From assembly GCA_024196135.1 (NCBI GenBank), contig JAMQCK010000080.1:21370-85369 (forward strand): a DNA stretch of 64,000 nucleotides, in the 5' to 3' direction. This DNA is from Pleurotus ostreatus/Saccharomyces cerevisiae fusant (taxonomy: Eukaryota; Opisthokonta). Under the pieces are notes generated by a model. It saw only the letters and a program-made list of their open reading frames with translations, was not told where the DNA came from and ran no database searches. Both the position numbers and the translations under genes were made by a program. Shown here in pieces: positions 43,309-55,769 of the stretch (positions are counted from its first letter, which is position 1; each line of letters starts with the position of its first letter).

Positions 43309-44032
43309 CTACTGATCCTCAATAGCCACCTCCGCCCCCAAGCGTGAAATCTCTGAGAATGCGACTTTCAGCAGGTCCAGGTCCGCATCAAGACCTTCCG
43401 CTCGCGTTTTCATCTAGATTTTGTCAGCTCTCTGTGTTCGCCTGTAATAAAGAGACACTCACAGCGCCTATCGTATCGCTGGCGGCAATGAGCTCGTGAT
43501 GGTGATTATACACCAACGCTTGTCTTTCGCCATCCAGCTCGCGTATTTCTACAGCGACACGAGTCAGTTGTATTGCGGGGTTCGTGGGCGAGCTTCTGTG
43601 CTGACCAGATATCAGCTCGTTTTCCTTTTTGAGCAAGGTCGCCAACGTCGACGTTGTGATTAGCTGCTCGTAATAGGTCTTGGCGTCAAAGGCGGGTGAG
43701 TCTGCGGACCGTTCAGCCGTCGACCAAGAGTAAACGGAGCTGCTTTTCTAACCTAAGTTCATCGGATCTGCAGGAACACCTGGAGAAGGCGGCGGAGGAC
43801 CAACGCCCAAACCGTAATGCTTCCTTAGGAGGTCACGCGCACGAGGCTTTTGAGGTGGCGAAGAGGGCACGGACAGACGCTTTGCATCGGGACCGCCAGA
43901 TTCACTGCGACTGATATTCGCTGCTGCTGCGTTGGGTGTAGGAGGCGAAGACGGACGCAGAGGAGACGGAGAAGGAGGCGGACGAGGTACTGACGCCCGA
44001 CGGCTGTGCGGAGGAGAGCTGGTTGCAGACAT
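43309..44032 (-). CDS. VPS51: VPS51, GARP/EARP tethering complex subunit (short fungal form)
   Basis: Four exons (44032-43753, 43701-43606, 43548-43463, 43413-43309) give 188 residues. A Ser/Pro-rich N-terminus leads to RDLLRKHYGLGVGPPPPSPG and DPMNLDSPAFDAKTYYEQL, then LATLLKKENELISEIRELDGERQALVYNHHHELIAASDTIGAMK and LDADLDLLKVAFSEISRLG. This is the conserved Vps51/Vps67 coiled-coil segment, which binds the SNARE Tlg1 and joins Vps52-54 to tether endosome-derived vesicles at the Golgi. Metazoan VPS51 is much longer; short forms like this are normal in fungi. The first intron uses the uncommon donor GTTAGA. The protein ends soon after the coiled coil (AEVAIEDQ). Confidence 0.9.
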
Positions 44033-44971
44033 AGTACTTTGGTGAGAAACAGATCGCTGCCTCGTGTGTTACACTTTCAGCGTCGACGCGAGCGAAGGAG
44101 AATATGGTGGTCAGAACCAAGTTGGCCAATTGGGACTCGCACGTGTTCGCGCTCGCGTGAAACGAACCGGCAAACTCCGATGCTGCTTGACTCTTACTCC
44201 CGTCTCGTGCGCTCTCTGCTGACGAGTAGCCCCGTTCTATCCTTTGGGGCAAGAAAGCACGTATCTGAACGGCGCACCTACTCTACCCTTGGTGGATGTG
44301 CTCAGCCCTCGACGATGTTCCCGCTTCCTCGAGCGGCATGCCCGTGACTTCGGTCGCCCGTCCGCAGTCAACCTCTATTGCGGCCAGCATCCATCCGTAC
44401 TTTTGAATGAAGATCTTCAGGAACACTGCGGCTCTTCGCTCCCTTTGTCAAGACCAGCATGTCCAGCTCCACTGCTTCGTGCACGCCGTGCGTCCGTCGC
44501 CTATCACTCTCGCGCGGCCTCTTAGCCTTTGTCCTTCCGTGCTCTCGCCTCGTGTGATACACGAGCGGAGTGCCTGCCTTTCTTTCCGGTATGCTCTAAA
44601 TTATGTCCTCCCGCAGCCGCGCATGAGTTCCTGGTCGTCACGAGAGGTGGCGGGCGCGTACTGCGAGTAGACTGACCCGCTGAGCTGCAGAGGCCTGCAT
44701 TAATTTTGGTCGCTTCTGCGCCAACCTTGGCTACGGGCGCGCGCAGCAGTTTTGCGGACATGCATTGCGATGGAATATCGTCGAACATACGGGGCTGGGC
44801 GTAGGCCTGACATTCACATGCGCCCTCGAGGGGCTGTCGGGACCCAGCAACGACGACGTTTGGCCTTGGTCACCCGACGATCCCACGAGGACGGACCCTT
44901 CCCGTATATAAAGCTTGGTCGTGCAGAAGGCTGAGCATCGGGCAACTCACGACCACATACCAGCCGCAAGC
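44033..44971. other. Region between VPS51 and the thaumatin-like gene, with TATA box
   Basis: Mostly without a supported gene. TATATAAAG at 44905-44913 lies about 60 nt before the thaumatin-like ATG, a good core promoter position for a secreted-protein gene. Frames at 44244-44670 have no recognised domain. Confidence 0.45.
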
Positions 44972-45886
44972 ATGCAAAGCTTCGCCGTCCTCTCCGCGCT
45001 TGTCACCGTCGCCACCGCGCGCACATTCACCGTCACCAACAACTGTGCCTTCACTATCTGGCCAGGCTTGTTCACCGACCTCAACGCGGGTACTGTCGTC
45101 CCGGACCAGGCGACGGGCTGGGAGCAGGCTGCCGGCGCGACCGTGTCCTTCACCGTCCCCGACGGGTGGACGGCGGGTCGCATCTGGGGCCGTACGAACT
45201 GCGACTTCAGCACCAACCCTGGCCCGACGTCTTGCGAGACTGGCGGCTGCAACGGCGGGCTTGAGTGCGACCGGAGCTCTGGTACTGGCGTTCCGCCCGC
45301 GTCGGTCGCGGAGTGGACGCTCAATGCGGCGAACGACCAGGATTGGTACGATGTCTCGCTCGTCGATGGTAAATACCCTCATACCAGTTTGGAAACAGTA
45401 CTGACTTTGTTGCAGGCTTCAACCTCCCCATGGCCATCACCCTGTCGGCATCCGACTGCCACACCGCGAGCTGCCCGGCCGACCTGAACCCGAACTGCCC
45501 CGCCGAACTCCAACAGCTCGGCGCCGATGGCTCGGTCGTTGGCTGCAAGTCCGCTTGCTACGCCAACCTTGACGGTAACCAGTACGTGTTTCTTCCCACT
45601 CTAACGTTCAACGCTGTACTAATTTCCTACAACAGGGCCGACTCCGCCAACTGCTGCAGCGGCTCGCACAACACGGCCGACACCTGCCCGCCGGACGGCG
45701 TTCAGTACTACGACTACTTCAAGAACTCTTGCGAGGATTCCTACGTCTATGCTTATGACGAGTCCTCTGGCACGGCTCTCTGGACTTGCCCGGATACCAA
45801 CGCGGCTGGTGCGTCCATCTTTCGCATTCTTCGCATGGAAAATTTTGACTCTGATGGCAGACTACACTCTGACTTTCTGCCCGTGA
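44972..45886 (+). CDS. Secreted thaumatin-like protein
   Basis: Four exons (44972-45368, 45416-45581, 45636-45808, 45861-45886) give 253 residues. A signal peptide (FAVLSALVTVATA) is cut before RTFTVTNNCAFTIWPGLF. The thaumatin signature region GRIWGRTNCDFS follows, then SCETGGCNG and LECD; the REDDD-type cleft acids are partly visible (DWYDVSLVDG, FNLPMAITL). Sixteen cysteines are present, enough for the eight disulfides of the long thaumatin class. The end is DYTLTFCP. In basidiomycetes such proteins can act on beta-1,3-glucan in the cell wall; the activity of this one is inferred. The gene is complete and has a well-placed TATA box. Confidence 0.95.
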
Positions 45887-46283
45887 GCGGGTGCGTAGGC
45901 CTGGCTTTTTGGGGGTTCCAATGGAAAAGTGCTATCACTTATACGAAAGCCGTTTGTTCTGTTTGCGGCAGTATACCATGTTTACTTGGACGGGAGAATA
46001 TGCGACTGCGTCAGGAAGCTCAGAATCGGGTTGCTTTCACTGACCGCATGTCCATCCTTTTAGGCATACTGTATGGTAGAGGCCGGGAAAACTGTGGTTA
46101 GTGCGGAGTTGAACTTGTGACATGGGCGGTCACGAATCTCGGAATATGCCGAGATGAAGATCAGGCGCCGCTCTTGTCCCAATCCGTCGCAGTCGTTCAG
46201 ACCAGAGGAAGCATCGCCAGGGACGAGCACATTGGGAAGGATTCAGTGCTTTCTGATCGTGAGAGATGATTCTGTGAGGATGA
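45887..46283. other. 3' flank of the thaumatin-like gene and unresolved 5' end of the next gene
   Basis: No terminator motif was recognised. An untranslated or coding first exon for the gene at 46284 could lie at 46150-46260, since GATC|GTGAGA near 46260 could be a donor. Confidence 0.35.
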
Positions 46284-47661
46284 GTCGTGCTCGCGGACGA
46301 TGAGAAGCTCACAGGTTTTACTACCCGCAGCCCAGACACCTGCGACGACTACCTTTGCTCGTGTCTTACACCCCTCGAGCTCGTTCGCTACTCCCGGACC
46401 TGCAGAGATGCATACAGGGCCGTGAAGTCCCACTTCTCGAGGGCGTACAACCTCAAGCGCACGCTGTCGCGCTTCATGTCCGCCGACGAAGTCGACCGCT
46501 TCCAGTTGCTGCAGAGCGAGACGGGGACGGTCATATCCGGCTCCGTCGCCCTCCAGTTCATGGGGAGATATGAGTTTGCTTCGTCTGACCTCGATATCTA
46601 CACGGAGCATCGATATGCGAGGCGCGTCGGGGACTTCCTGATGTCTCTTGGATACCAGTACAAACCGCGCCACACACAATCGCCCTCGTTCACTGTCGAA
46701 GTTGCGCGCGATGAGTTGATCCCTGGGGTTTTTGCTGGATTCGCTGGTGCGGGCGTCTACGGCTCGAACGCTATGTGCGGCGCGTACAACTTCGTCAAAC
46801 CCAACTGTCCGGACGATATGATCCAGCTCATCACGGCACGTTTCGGGGTCATGGACCTCATCCTTGATTTTCATTGCAGTGGGTTCACTCACTAGGATGG
46901 CATACGTTAATGGAGCTGATCTTCGTCCAGCCGCCGTCATGAATGTCATCACGCACCGGAGCGCGTACGCGCTATTCCCGTACGAGACCTTCCATGCAAA
47001 GCGCGCGCTGGTTGCCCGAAAGACCCCGGCTCGTCGCGAAGAAGCAGCTCTCGCCAAATATCAGACGCGTGGCTGGAAGATACGCAAGTCTGTGTACGAC
47101 GCAGAGGCCGACGACCCGAAAAGGGAGTTCGGGCAGGCAACGCGCCGCGTCGGGGACAAGATGACCTGGGTCGTGCCGCTCAACCAGCGAGGAGAGCACA
47201 ACGCGCTGGCCATTGATACCGTGGTGGGGAATTCTTGGACCTTGATGTACCACGATCATTCCTCCGATCTCTATGGGCGTCCGACGCAAGGCTACGCGAA
47301 GATGATGCGGCACACGGTCCCGACTGGGCAGGAGCGTTGGCGGCAGATCTACACATTCGCGACGTCTGCGCATCACACGGTCTTCATGGCTTATTTGCGG
47401 CACATTCAGCCTGATGAGTCGAAGTGCGTTCAACAATCTTACTTCTTTTCCTATGCTCATGGCTGCGACAGACAAAACGACGCCGACGTCGTGCGCGCTG
47501 TGGAGATCTCTTACGTGCGCCTCGTTAGGTCCGACAGCGAAGTCATGGAGGACTATGGGACCATCGCACAGGTGCAGGCAGACTACGAGGAAAGGCTATT
47601 CCGCAGCTATGCAGGCGAGGAGGATGCCGATGAGTCTGATAGTGGTGGTTCTCTCAACTGA
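46284..47661 (+). CDS. F-box-like protein with nucleotidyltransferase-like segment (Agaricomycete family)
   Basis: Two exons are clear, up to 46878 and 46931-47661; the true start is unresolved. The first exon frame opens after a TGA (46281-46283) with no in-frame ATG before the conserved part, so an upstream exon is likely. The readable protein is about 440 residues. CLTPLELVRYSRTCRDAYRAV is an F-box-like helix pair. Then ETGTVISGSVALQFMG and SSDLDIYTEHRYARRV give a GS...DLD pattern like the catalytic loop of nucleotidyltransferase folds. The C-terminal half (TWVVPLNQRGEHNALAIDTV, GNSWTLMYHD) has no recognised domain. Whether it transfers nucleotides is unknown. The intron 46879-46930 keeps frame. 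Confidence 0.7.
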
Positions 47662-48285
47662 TCCTTGGAGCGTGTATGGTATGTTTGTACGACTATAGCC
47701 TGGGTTGCACTGAGTGATACACATGAGAATCTATGGAGAATTTAAGTGTGTCGTAGGCTTGTAATATATATACTCTTCATGCAGCTCTTTTCTACCATCG
47801 CCCACTCTAGCGCGAGGTAGGACAGGTTCTCCATATGACTGCTTGGATGCCAAATCTCCCTAGACAAAAGTGCTACAAAGGCAGACAGGAACAAGGAGAA
47901 AAGCAGCACTCTACTTCTTCCCACTGCATAGCTCTGAAGGTCCTGCGAAGGCGACCTTCGACTGACGCGGGATTCCGTACGCGTGGCACAAGTCCGTCAA
48001 GTTGAACACTACATTGCATATGGCTATGCGAATGATACACCCAAGGTACACAGCGACTGGCGAGGAGAGCCACCGAATAAGTACAGCCAGATTAGACGAT
48101 GTGCTTATATATTGAGTAAGTACAAAGAAGATGAGATGCGGAAGTCCGAGTCGTCCCATGAAGAATGAGTGGTATATACATGGTAACCTGAGGTCACCAA
48201 AGAAGAGCGCGACGGTAAATGGAAGATGCGTGGGAGAAAAACATTCGTGGCACGGCGTAGGGTTTTGTAGGTACGTACCCGCCCC
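47662..48285. other. Convergent 3' region
   Basis: 624 nt of AT-richer DNA between convergent gene ends. Several ATATATA and TGTAA strings could serve polyadenylation (47761-47772). No gene is supported. Confidence 0.35.
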
Positions 48286-50240
48286 TTAGATCTTCGACAA
48301 CAGAAGCCCGATGAGCACGTAGATAATCGTCGCGGGCGGCGTGACGACGCAATACGACCAGAATATCGTACGGCTGATGAGGCGCTCGAACGCATCTCCC
48401 GAGGCCGCCTGAGTGATCTGAGCCAGCGTAAGGGCGGGCGGGGACGAGACGAGGAGCACATTGGCGACAACGAAGACGGGGCTGCAAGGTTGATATTAGC
48501 ACCGTAGCAATTAGGTTAAACACAAACACGACTCACTCTTCAAAGACGCTATGCCAGTCGTACTTCGCCGCAAGCGCCATCAGCGGCATGAGCACGAGCG
48601 GCGTGACCACCATGCGAGACAGCACAGCGATCGCCACCGTCCTCGTCTCCCCAGGCGTCTTCGGCTCCGGCTCGCGGATGATAATGCTGCTACTCCTCCG
48701 CTCCTGCAGCTCGCCGCGCCACCACGCCGGGCGGAAGACATTCGTCGCGCTCTTCGCCCAGCCCTTGATACCACCCGACTTGCTCGCGCCCTGCCCCTCC
48801 TGTGGCTCTTTGTAGAAGTACGCGCCGAGGACGACGAGGGTGAGGGGGATGGAGCAGTTGCCGGCTTGCGTGAGGGCACCCTTAATGGGCTGGACGTGCG
48901 CTTCGAGCGTGTGCTGTAGCGGCCGGACGCATGCGACGATAACACTGGCGAGCGCGGCCCACAGCGGAACGGTCATGAACTCGTTGAAGGCAACCCACGC
49001 GCGGCGCAGGTAGCGCGGCAGACGATGGAAGAAGCCGTGCGAGTGGTGTTCAGTGCTCGCATGTTCGTGATGATGATGGTGGTGGGCGTGAGGTTCATCA
49101 GAGAAAGGCTTGGCGGGATCGTGATGCAAGGGCAGCGTGGTCGACGAGCCTGCGGACGTGGCCGGGGCAGTGTCGTCCTCAAACTCATCATCCGAGCTGG
49201 TTGGGGAGGACTGAAGGGGCGAGCCGGACGCAACAGGCGTGCGCACAGAAGGCAAGTCCGCGCGCGATTCGTTCGGCGAGTTGGGGAAGGACTTGTAAAA
49301 CGTCGTGCGCCGACGGACCGGCATCCCGGGCCGACCAACGACAGGCGGGGGCGCGCTCGTCATGCCATTGCTTTCCAGCTGCGAAGAGAGGCGCTCGACA
49401 AGGAGGGGCGTGCGCTCGTCGGCCTCGCCGTCCTCGAGTGTCGGACTCACCTCGTCATCGGCTTGGGAGAGCAGGCGGACACCGTAGGACCAGCGGAGGA
49501 CCATGCCAAGCGTTGAGTAGAGCACGAGATAGGTGAGCGCACGGCCAACCATCGCGTTCTTGTTGTCGCCTTCGTACCATTTGAGGCCGGGGACGGTGAC
49601 AACGAGCGATTGCATGAGTGCGATGGGCAGGGAGTTGGAGTTCATGAACATGGCGGAGGCCATGGAGAACGCCCTGGAATGCAATTAGCATGCGGTAAGG
49701 GAGACGATGGGGGGAAGGATCCTGAACACGGAAGTAGGGGAGGGAAGTACACACCTTTGTGATCGTTTGAGGCGGAAGATGAGGCCTAGGACGTATGCGA
49801 CGACCATCGAGACGACGGTGACGATCACGAAGAATATAGGGATGACCCATAGTTCACGCAGCTTGGCTATACACTTCGTCAGCACTCATTCCACGGCCCT
49901 ACACAGGCTACGCACCTGGCGACAAGAAGAATGCAACCTTTGAGAACAGCAGCGCAGGGGTGAAGAGGGAGACGTTCAGCCGATTGAGTTGCTGTAATGA
50001 GGGGGAAGTGAGATGTCAGCCGCGCGTCTCATATCTACGCGAGGGGCACGCACCTTCTGCGTCTTCTTATCTAGCACACCCTTGCCAGCCAGTACATAGC
50101 CGCAACAACATAGCAGGAAGACCTCGAGGATGGACTGTGCGGCGCAAACAGTGAGCCTCGATCACCCCACACCGACCCGAACGACGTCAACGCACGTTGA
50201 AGACAGTACCCAGCAGCGGCGCGATAGGATTGGCAACCAT
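48286..50240 (-). CDS. PIN-like auxin efflux carrier family membrane transporter
   Basis: Six exons (50240-50196, 50134-50054, 49991-49916, 49866-49755, 49673-48537, 48481-48286) give 548 residues. Membrane segments cluster at both ends: ILEVFLLCCCGYVLAGKGVL, LNVSLFTPALLFSKVAFFL, WVIPIFFVIVTVVSMVVAYVLG, SMASAMFMNSNSLPIALMQSL; then, after a loop of about 200 residues, WAALASVIVACVRPL, IPLTLVVLGAYFY, VLSRMVVTPLVLMPLMAL, PVFVVANVLLVSSPPALTLAQ and WSYCVVTPPATIIYVLIGLLL. NSLPIAL and SSPPALTL are typical of the Mem_trans family (yeast Ecm3 group). The central loop is polar, with a His run (HAHHHHHHEHASTEHHSH) suggesting metal contact. Location is likely ER or plasma membrane; the substrate is unknown in fungi. 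Confidence 0.92.
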
Positions 50241-50594
50241 CAATAGACGGGAGAATGAACTGTGAGCGCTGAGGGGGAATAGACGCGCAGAGGAGATGAA
50301 CGTCGGAGACAACGAGGAGAACAGCCCAGACGCTGTTCGGTGGCGCCAAGTATTTATTAGACTTTGCAACGTGCGCGCCGTTCCCAAGCCCGCTCCCCAT
50401 CTGCTCATATATACGTCACGGTCGCGGCCCTAAAGTTCGCGGCACCTCGGATCCCTCTCGACACGCCCCCTCGACGGCTGGCAGCTCGTCGGGCGCGGCG
50501 CGAAGTTCAGCGCGGAGGACGGGGGTTGTACGGCGCGGACAGGCTCAAGCGCGCTAACACGGCGCACGTGCGATGGCGTACTACGGCTTGGCGC
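50241..50594. other. Promoter of the transporter gene up to the transposon
   Basis: No coding region is supported. A GC-rich tract and the left copy of the 10-bp target duplication (50585-50594) lie at its end. Confidence 0.35.
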
Positions 50595-50619
50595 GAGGGG
50601 CGTTCACCGGAAGATGCCG
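50595..50619 (+). repeat. Left terminal inverted repeat of the 5.2-kb transposon
   Basis: Reads GAGGGGCGTTCACCGGAAGA then TGCCG. It matches the reverse complement of 55770-55794 except at the first base. Confidence 0.88.
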
Positions 50620-50790
50620 TGTCCGGACCTCCCCTCCGGGTCCGCGGGTCTGCTTTGTCAGCAAAACGCGCTACAAATCGGCGTAAACAAATCATTAAGC
50701 GCGTCGCGTCGCGCGGCGCGCGCGTTCCCTTCGACCTCAGTGTGCCCGCCGGCCTCCGTATCCGCAGAGGAATGTGTATATCCTATTAAA

Positions 50791-53700
50791 CTACTCTCCT
50801 GGCTTCCTCTTAGCTACTGGCTCGATAATAGATTTGGTTTCTGCTCTCCCCTTGCGCTTGACTCCCAACGGCCCAGCGCCAGTCTGGATCGCCACCTCCC
50901 GTGTCGCCTTCGCCTCCTCGACATCATCCGAATCCGGCATGCGATTCCCCTCCCGCCACACCTTTGTGTTCGCTGCTGGTATACCTATAGCCCTCTCTTC
51001 CGCGCTGGTGATGAAGATGTCAATGATGAAGTCCGCTGGCAGCATACAAGATCCATCCGAGGTGTCTCCGTGTTCAATGGAGATGTGCCGAGCTGCGTTG
51101 TACTTCCAAATGGTGCGCGGCTGCCCAGAGTCAGACGGCTCGCACAAAGGGCAGTGAATAGGTACGTTGGTGACAGGGTTGGTCTTTGTCGATTTGCTGG
51201 CAGACGCGTATGGCATTGTCGCGTAATGATACCGGCAATTCGATATAGTCTGACGAGCCCCCTTTCCTTTAGGTATCAACAGATGAACGATGCAGCCGCG
51301 ATCGTCACGACCGCACCACCCGCACGGCTCTGCACCGACCGTGCAATCCGCGGGCAGGGAGTCATCCTCGATGCCGTGATTCGCGCGGAGAATATGCTTC
51401 CCGACATGATTTCGCATGTCCTTCACCTGCTCGAGCTTGTTGCACAGCTGGCAGGGAACGCGCGTGCTTGGGTCGAGCTTCTCGAGCCCATATTGAGCCG
51501 GTACGTCCTTTAGGTGCATGCACGGTGATCCTGGGGGAAGCTGAGTTTAAACAGACATTTGAGACACATCTATACACACCGTCGTTGTCTGTATAGGGCA
51601 GAGCATCGATATCCTTGAAGTTCGGCAGCAGGCCGATGTTGGCTATCGCATCGCGCGCATCGAAGGTGATTGCGCGCCAAGCACTCTGCAGAATCTGTTC
51701 AAGATCGCGCCCGTCAAGCAGCCAAGTATGCAGAGGCTTCAGGCCATCTACGCGATTGGCGGGATTTGCTCGACGCACAATCTTCGCGCCAAGCGGCCAG
51801 CAAGCAAAACCCGGTATAACCACCGTGTATTGCCTCTGGGAAACTCGCGAGAACCTCCCGCCACTAGCTGACACCCCGATCTGCAAGTAATCGCCGGTCC
51901 AGATCCATTTTTGCGAGGAGAGCGACCGGGAGGATGATATAACATTATTGGCCGTGGCTTGTACGAGCTGAGCGACTTGACCCGTGACCCTGACCACTGA
52001 TTTTCCTTGCGCGTCCAACTCGTCTGCGGGAATTCGAGTCAGTCGCGCTGACTTCCCCCCGGATAATGGCTGCTCGAACGCAACGACGGCAATGACAGCG
52101 AGGGCAACAGAGGATCGACACCGCACAAGACAGGCAAGTGGATCACCCTGCTTTACCAGCCCCGCACCCTCATCCTCGTCATGCTCGACCACCGCCTCCT
52201 CACCACCGCCCTTCCCACGGATGATCCATTCATCTCTGATACCCGCAGCGCGCAGAGTACGCACGATCGTTTTGTGCGGATTCTTTGCGGAGAGCGTACG
52301 TGGCAGGAAAGCGTCCTTCCGGATTGACTGACCATTAATCTCGAGAAGGTGGGTCGGCGAAGGCTGCTCGACTTCATCATCGCTCCCGACGGCGCGTTCT
52401 AGTGTTTCTTCGACATTGATGTCGGGCTCATCGTCAAAATGACCTCCGAGGACTTCGTTCGCATGGGGGCGGGCTTCCTCGTCAGCTGATGGGCGTGATA
52501 ACGCATCGCTTTCCTCGTCGACGAAGTCCTCGCTATCGGCGCCAGAGAAGGCGGCGTACTCCCCAGTTGGACGCAGGAAATCGCGTCCCGGTACGTCAAA
52601 ATGCGCCGCAAAGTCGAAGGTCTGTCCAGGACCAAAATATTCCTCTAGGACACGATTGGCTTCTCGTGCACCCTCCTCCCACTCGTGCTGCACGTCGACA
52701 GAACCGACGGTGACATCACCCTCCCAGGAGGCGGGATTGACCTTATCGACCCCTACTGCCCCCTTGAGGTTTCGACGGCGATGGCCACGATCCAGATCAG
52801 GGTTGCGAATGAGGATAGCGGTGATTGCAGCGGAGATGCTCAGCTTCTCAGAGAGCTGAAGTGTATCGAAGTTCCGTGAGTGGTCCTGCGTCCGGACATT
52901 TGAGAAGAGGCGCTCGATGCGATCTGTGCCATCAAGAACGAGGTAGTAGCGGATCAGCCTGTCTAGCAGCTGTAGGGTGATGATATTGAAGAAGATCGCC
53001 TTCACGATGGACTGTGAATCGGCCAGGAGAGCGGCACCCATGAATTCGGTCCCATGACGAGTGTACATCGCGCCAGACAGGTGGGAATATGTCGCCAGAG
53101 AACGGACTTGTTGACGCAGGCCCATGGTTGTCGTTGTGAAGGGACAGATGAAGAAATTGAACATGGTGGCGCAGAACGAGATTACGTTCCGATGGGCCTG
53201 GTCGAATGGAAATATGAGGTCGGGAGCCTCGGTGCGCAAGCGTCCGAGCTCTTCGAAGAGCCAGACAGCTTTTGGGACGTTCATCTTGTCTGCGGGGTCC
53301 ATGAGATCCTTGGCACGATCAGCAGTCATTCCCTCCAAGGTCATGAGCTGAGCGAGAGTGTGGGAAGGCGTTACGAGAGTGCGGTGCACAAAGATATTGC
53401 TGTTACTACGAAGCCAGGATGCGCCACCTGCACACTTATCAGTGAATGAGCAGACGGAAATCAGTCACATAACCTACGTTTAATGACGTGCTTAAAATCG
53501 CAGGTCCCGAGCAAGAGCGATGGGCCCGTTTGGCAGTTGAACCCACACAGCTTGCGGAGTATCTTCCCGTGATCGCTCTCGGGCGACAGCTCCTCTCCCA
53601 TCGCTAGGAGGTAGCGTGCGTTGCGAAATGAGGACTCGCCATCACTCGCAACACAGCGGACGGGGCCCCATAGCGCTTCTCCATATGGATGCGAGTGCCA

Positions 53701-55640
53701 TACCTCAAGGAAAAGCTTGAGCCACTTGGCCAGCTCCTTGCCAGTCTCGGCCTTGCACGAGGGCGAGAGAAGCAGCGGGATTGGGGTGTAATTATCACGG
53801 TCCGTAAGCGAGGCAATCGCAAGGACAGTCCCATCCTTTCCCCAGTGTGCAAGGGGCACCGTCCGCTTGTCCGAGGGCTTTAGAGCCTGCTCGATAGCGT
53901 TCAGATTGGCTAAGCTTGTATCGCGGGGATTGCAGCGGTGCCCATGCTCCCGACACAGGCCGAGCAGTGCATTTCGCTTCTTGCAGTACCGACAAACCTC
54001 GTCAAGAGCAACGCCATCTATCATGACGATGATGCCGACGATCTCGCCAGACAAGAGCCGAGCAGGAGGCGGCGTAAGGGTGGGGTCGAGGATGTTCGAC
54101 AGGTTGGTGGTCATCTCGTCCTTTGTAGGTGTTCCTATAGAAGCTGCGAGCTCGGGGAGTCTATGTCGGCGATTGAGCGAAGTGAGGGAAGGATAGCCAT
54201 CAGCCTTCATCAGCGCATGAAGGAGTCGAGGACCTCCAAGGGCCTTCGCGAGAAAGGCCTTGTCGTAGTCGCGCTGAGTAAATCGACTTGTCGGCCTATA
54301 GAGATGATCAATGCTTTTTTGCAAAAGCTCGACCATTGCTGAGGGGCTCGCGCCGTTGTCCAGAGCGACGGCGATCAACCGGTGGACTGCCGCGATCTCG
54401 TGGTCTGCGATGAACTTCAGCAGGCGTGTATAGTCCTCGAGTTGAGCTTGCGACGCAGCGAGACGCTTCTTCAGGTGGCGGACCTGCAAGTGAGTCAATA
54501 AACTGCTAAGAGGGGACACGAGCGAAGGACTGACCTCACGCTTCAGCTCAGTAACCTCAGCCACTGTGGCTCGCAATCGCTCGCTGATCTGGTCGTGATT
54601 GAGGTAGGGATAAGGTGTATGGGGTGGCGCGTTCACCGCTCTCTCAAGCATATCCATAAAGGCCTTCGAATTTGGGACTTTCTCGCATACACAACACGTT
54701 CTCTTCAGACGATCTTGGCCAGCAAGCACTCGGGTGCAGCCAAGAGCGCGAAGACGCAGGCGGCTTCTATCCTCGCCCTCGAAGCCTATTGGCTGCCACT
54801 TGAGCTTCGCCCATTCGTGCGAGGCCCAGGCGTACGTCCTGCAGGGCTGACCAGGCGTCCAAACGACCTCCACACCCTCACAGACCTGCACATCCTCGCC
54901 CTGCCCGGCCTCGTCTTTGACGTCGAGATCATCATCGTCAACCTCCTCGTCATTGTCCGCTTCGGAGCGACGTGGTGAGCGCAGATCAGGAGTGGCAGAG
55001 GAAGATCTCGGAGGGGATGAAGGGGGAAGGATGGGAGTCCACGGTGTCCCGACAGCAGCCATTGAGTGCGATTGCCGTCTTTGCTGAGTAGGCCTTCGCT
55101 CGGGTGCCCGGCCACGGTCTTCGCCATCAGAATCGACAGGAGGTGGGGGAATATGATCAACTGGGACGACCGACACCGGCGGAAGATTATCTTGTGTTGT
55201 CGGAGGGGGGACGTCAAGCGGAGGCGGTCGAGCACGTCCTACGAAGGGCATCCCCTGCAGATAAGTTGTGAGTACGGCAGCTAATGCGAAGTATCTGTGA
55301 TACGCACCGTTTCGGCGTGCGCAGCGAGTCGTGCAGCTACATCTTCGCGCGCGGCTGTCAACGCCTGTGCTTGTTCTTCCTTCTGCCTTAATCTTGCATT
55401 GATCCTCGCTCGATCGTTGCATCTGCCCTTCCCCCTGTGTCGCTGAAGGTTCCCAACAGTGAGGGACGTCGAAACAATAATCTTCGTATCGCACAGGTCA
55501 CAGAAGATGTACAGATTCTCGTCTCCGGGCTCCGATGAGGTGAACACAGGATATGACTTGAGAACCGTCCCCTGATCAGAAACATCCTGATATTTTGCTA
55601 TATGTGTGGTGGGGATAAAGGTAGCGTTGTCTTTGGGCAT
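50791..55640 (-). CDS. Putative transposase with N- and C-terminal zinc fingers
   Basis: Five exons (55640-55308, 55254-54535, 54483-53478, 53427-51580, 51530-50791) give 1548 residues with no internal stop. The N-terminus has a CDLC...H...C zinc-binding pattern like BED/C2HC fingers. An acidic-proline linker precedes CCVCEKVPNS and a coiled coil (RHLKKRLAASQAQLEDYTRLL). The middle has IVMIDGVALDEVCRYC and CVASDGESSFRNARYL, each with an Asp that could belong to an RNase H-type active site, then GTCDFKHVIKR and DPADKMNVPKAVWLF. The C-terminus has further fingers (CQLCNKLEQVKDMRNHVGKH, CPLC...H...H) and basic clusters (KRKGR). The CDFKHVIKR/DPADKMNVPKA pattern recalls P-element/THAP9 transposases, but not closely enough to name it. 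It is probably the transposase of the surrounding element. Confidence 0.75.
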
Positions 55641-55769
55641 ATCTGAAGACCGTAGACACGTCGGGAATGATAGTAAGGAGGGAGTTGGCACGATCAGCCT
55701 GAGGGCGCGCGTCGGACCGCTCGCCCGTGCTTAGTCAGCCAACCTCCCTTCACACGGGGAGTCCGGCCG

